Shown: one piece after another, positions 6,679-7,649 of the stretch | Position numbering within the stretch: position 1 is the first letter of the stretch | How the letters are laid out: the number at the start of each line of letters is the position of its first letter | Origin: an uncultured Collinsella sp. | GTDB lineage: Bacteria > Actinomycetota > Coriobacteriia > Coriobacteriales > Coriobacteriaceae | DNA length: 7,649 nucleotides | Assembly (NCBI GenBank): GCA_900552705.1 | Contig: USAX01000089.1 | Coordinates: 1 to 7,649 of the forward strand | Direction of reading: 5' to 3' | Made by a program: the position numbers and the translations under genes | Notes under the pieces: model-generated | Databases searched by the model: none | Seen by the model: only the letters and a program-made list of their open reading frames with translations | What the model was told of the DNA's origin: nothing

Positions 6679-7522
6679 GTGCGAGAGCAATGTTGACGAG
6701 CTGATAGTCCCCGGGCTCGTGGGAATTCCCGGAACGGTTTCATCAAGGCTCGCAGAATATCGGGACTGGCACTGCGATGTCCAAGCAGATGTTTCTGATT
6801 TAGAGACATGCGCTTCGAATCTTGAGATTCAAGGCCAGGCCATTACGGCGATTGACTTTGTTAACCCCTGCGCTCGTTACTCGGAGATTTCCTTTGAGCT
6901 CGGTGACGATGCGGTCCACGCTCGCTTGATTGAGCCTGTTGGTCGTGCCCGAGTATCTAAGCGCGTGCCGCTGTGCCTGATGTTCCACGACATCGATCGG
7001 CCTGTGCGCGGCTGGCATCACATGACGAGATTTGCCGCCATGGGGTATGCCGTCCTCGCACTGGATGACGATGTCGCTGGTGCGGACGACCTGCAGCGGG
7101 GGATCGCTTCGCCCGCTTTTGTCGAGCGCGTCCGTTGGGGTTGCGCGATGGCGAAGGTGGCGCGCAATCTTGATGGCATGGACCCCGACCGCATCTTTGC
7201 ATGGGGCGAGGGTCTTGGCGGCGGAGTCGCGCTGGCGGTTTCTGCTCTGGACGAGCGGGGCCTCGCCTGCACGGCGGTTGCCAATCCGTTTCCTGGCGGC
7301 CTCGAGGCGCTGTCGTCTCGGGTGCGCGGATCGGTGCTCATGGGCACATCGCTTATGGATACCGTGAGCGATCCCAAGGATCAGTTTGCCGCATTCAACG
7401 GTCTTGAGTGTGACCGGAGGCATATCATCTATGCCAAATACGCTCATGAGCGCATCAATGCGTTCGAAAACGAAGTCGTCGACTTCTTTAACCAAACGTT
7501 CTACTCGTGTTCTTTGGCCTAG
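6671..7522 (+). CDS. Catalytically degenerate acetylxylan esterase-like protein (pseudo-esterase)
   Basis: A 283-residue homologue of the preceding esterase that appears inactive. Hand alignment pairs LMFHDI (103-108) with LQFHGY, WGEGLGGGVALAVSAL (178-193) with NGASQGGGLGIATCAL, GTSLMDTVSDP (225-235) with GTGTADIVCPP, and CDRRH...YAHERI with CDKRH...FGHEEI. The nucleophile Ser183 becomes Gly181 and oxyanion Tyr92 becomes Ile108, while Asp230 and His259 remain. Two segments are lost: about 17 residues before the nucleophile, and about 40 residues after the strand following it. The N-terminal DFDxFW motif is also gone. The frame is open throughout, the ribosome site is strong and the overlap with the active gene is intact, which argues for a selected function rather than decay. 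A partner or chaperone subunit of the esterase, or a sugar-binding or sensor protein, is possible. Early codons include ATA, TTA and TCA TCA, rare in the neighbours. Confidence 0.85.
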   Translation: MSKCESNVDELIVPGLVGIPGTVSSRLAEYRDWHCDVQADVSDLETCASNLEIQGQAITAIDFVNPCARYSEISFELGDDAVHARLIEPVGRARVSKRVPLCLMFHDIDRPVRGWHHMTRFAAMGYAVLALDDDVAGADDLQRGIASPAFVERVRWGCAMAKVARNLDGMDPDRIFAWGEGLGGGVALAVSALDERGLACTAVANPFPGGLEALSSRVRGSVLMGTSLMDTVSDPKDQFAAFNGLECDRRHIIYAKYAHERINAFENEVVDFFNQTFYSCSLA

Positions 7523-7590
7523 ACGGCCTGGACACTGCCAGCAAGAGTGGGTGGCATAGGGCCGCCCGCCAGACAACTAAGGAGATTCTT
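7523..7590 (+). other. Short spacer with ribosome binding site of the aldolase gene
   Basis: The spacer has only a weak stem (TGCCA 7536-7540 with TGGCA 7552-7556, 11-base loop) and no U-tract, so transcription probably runs on into the aldolase gene. AAGGAG at 7579-7584 lies 6 bases before the GTG at 7591 and is a strong Shine-Dalgarno site. Confidence 0.6.
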
Positions 7591-7649
7591 GTGGCAACTC
7601 AGAAATTCACCGGCGTTATCCCTCCCGTCGTTGTTCCCGATACCGAAGA
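7591..7649 (+). CDS. DapA/NanA-superfamily aldolase, 5' fragment (possible N-acetylneuraminate lyase)
   Basis: Only the first 19 complete codons are in the window, starting at GTG 7591 behind a strong ribosome site. The peptide reads MATQKFTGVIPPVVVPDTE. The GVIPPVVVP segment is the first beta-strand of the class I (Schiff-base) aldolase barrel shared by dihydrodipicolinate synthase, N-acetylneuraminate lyase and 2-keto-3-deoxygluconate aldolases. In a cluster with a SatABCD-like importer and an Axe-like esterase, N-acetylneuraminate lyase (splitting sialic acid into pyruvate and N-acetylmannosamine) is the best functional guess. The catalytic Lys and substrate-pocket residues lie beyond the edge, so the subfamily cannot be told here. 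Confidence 0.7.
   Translation, partial: MATQKFTGVIPPVVVPDTE

Noticed and set aside
6671..7522. Frameshifted or truncated pseudogene of the esterase
   Set aside because: The frame is open from a well-placed start to a normal C-terminus aligned with the family end, and the losses are clean in-frame deletions and substitutions.
5719..7576. Minus-strand frames of 323 and 258 codons opposite the esterase pair
   Set aside because: They are in register with the two + strand genes, which have recognised folds; the antisense products resemble nothing.

Overview
The window holds one co-directional, tightly packed gene cluster on the + strand. It runs from a lipoprotein gene starting 45 bases in to a gene cut by the right edge. 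Codon use is strongly G/C-ending, the binding lipoprotein has a twin-arginine signal, and Shine-Dalgarno sites are strong. I infer a high-GC Gram-positive gut actinobacterium, with Coriobacteriia such as Collinsella the best guess. No taxonomic marker gene is present.

Layout: (1) 46-1659, Tat-exported lipoprotein solute-binding protein of the peptide/nickel family (SBP_bac_5). (2) 1660-1816, a 157-base spacer made almost wholly of stem-loops, including a 15-bp hairpin. (3) 1817-2773, DppB/OppB-type permease. (4) 2777-4792, a DppC-type permease fused to a DppD-type ATPase in one 671-residue protein. (5) 4793-5620, second ATPase (DppF type), starting directly after the previous stop codon. (6) 5621-5700, spacer with a perfect 10-bp GC hairpin. 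(7) 5701-6678, acetylxylan esterase/cephalosporin-C deacetylase family enzyme with all catalytic residues. (8) 6671-7522, a smaller homologue of that esterase in which the nucleophilic serine is glycine, overlapping the active gene by 8 bases. (9) 7591-7649, first 19 complete codons of a DapA/NanA-superfamily aldolase.

Best reading: an uptake and catabolism operon for an O-acetylated sugar acid, most likely sialic acid. The gene order (binding protein, permease, permease-ATPase fusion, ATPase) is that of the SatABCD-type sialic acid transporters known from Haemophilus ducreyi and actinobacteria. Axe-type esterases occur in the pneumococcal nan locus, where they remove O-acetyl groups from sialic acid. 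The following aldolase would fit N-acetylneuraminate lyase. On this model the transporter imports the sugar, the cytoplasmic esterase de-acetylates it, and the lyase splits it. Substrate identity is inference. Family membership and domain structure are read from the sequence.

The most unusual item is gene 8, an apparently inactive 'pseudo-esterase' kept intact and translationally coupled to the active enzyme. The fused transporter subunit, its loss of the usual C-terminal cysteines, and the structured spacers are secondary points of interest.
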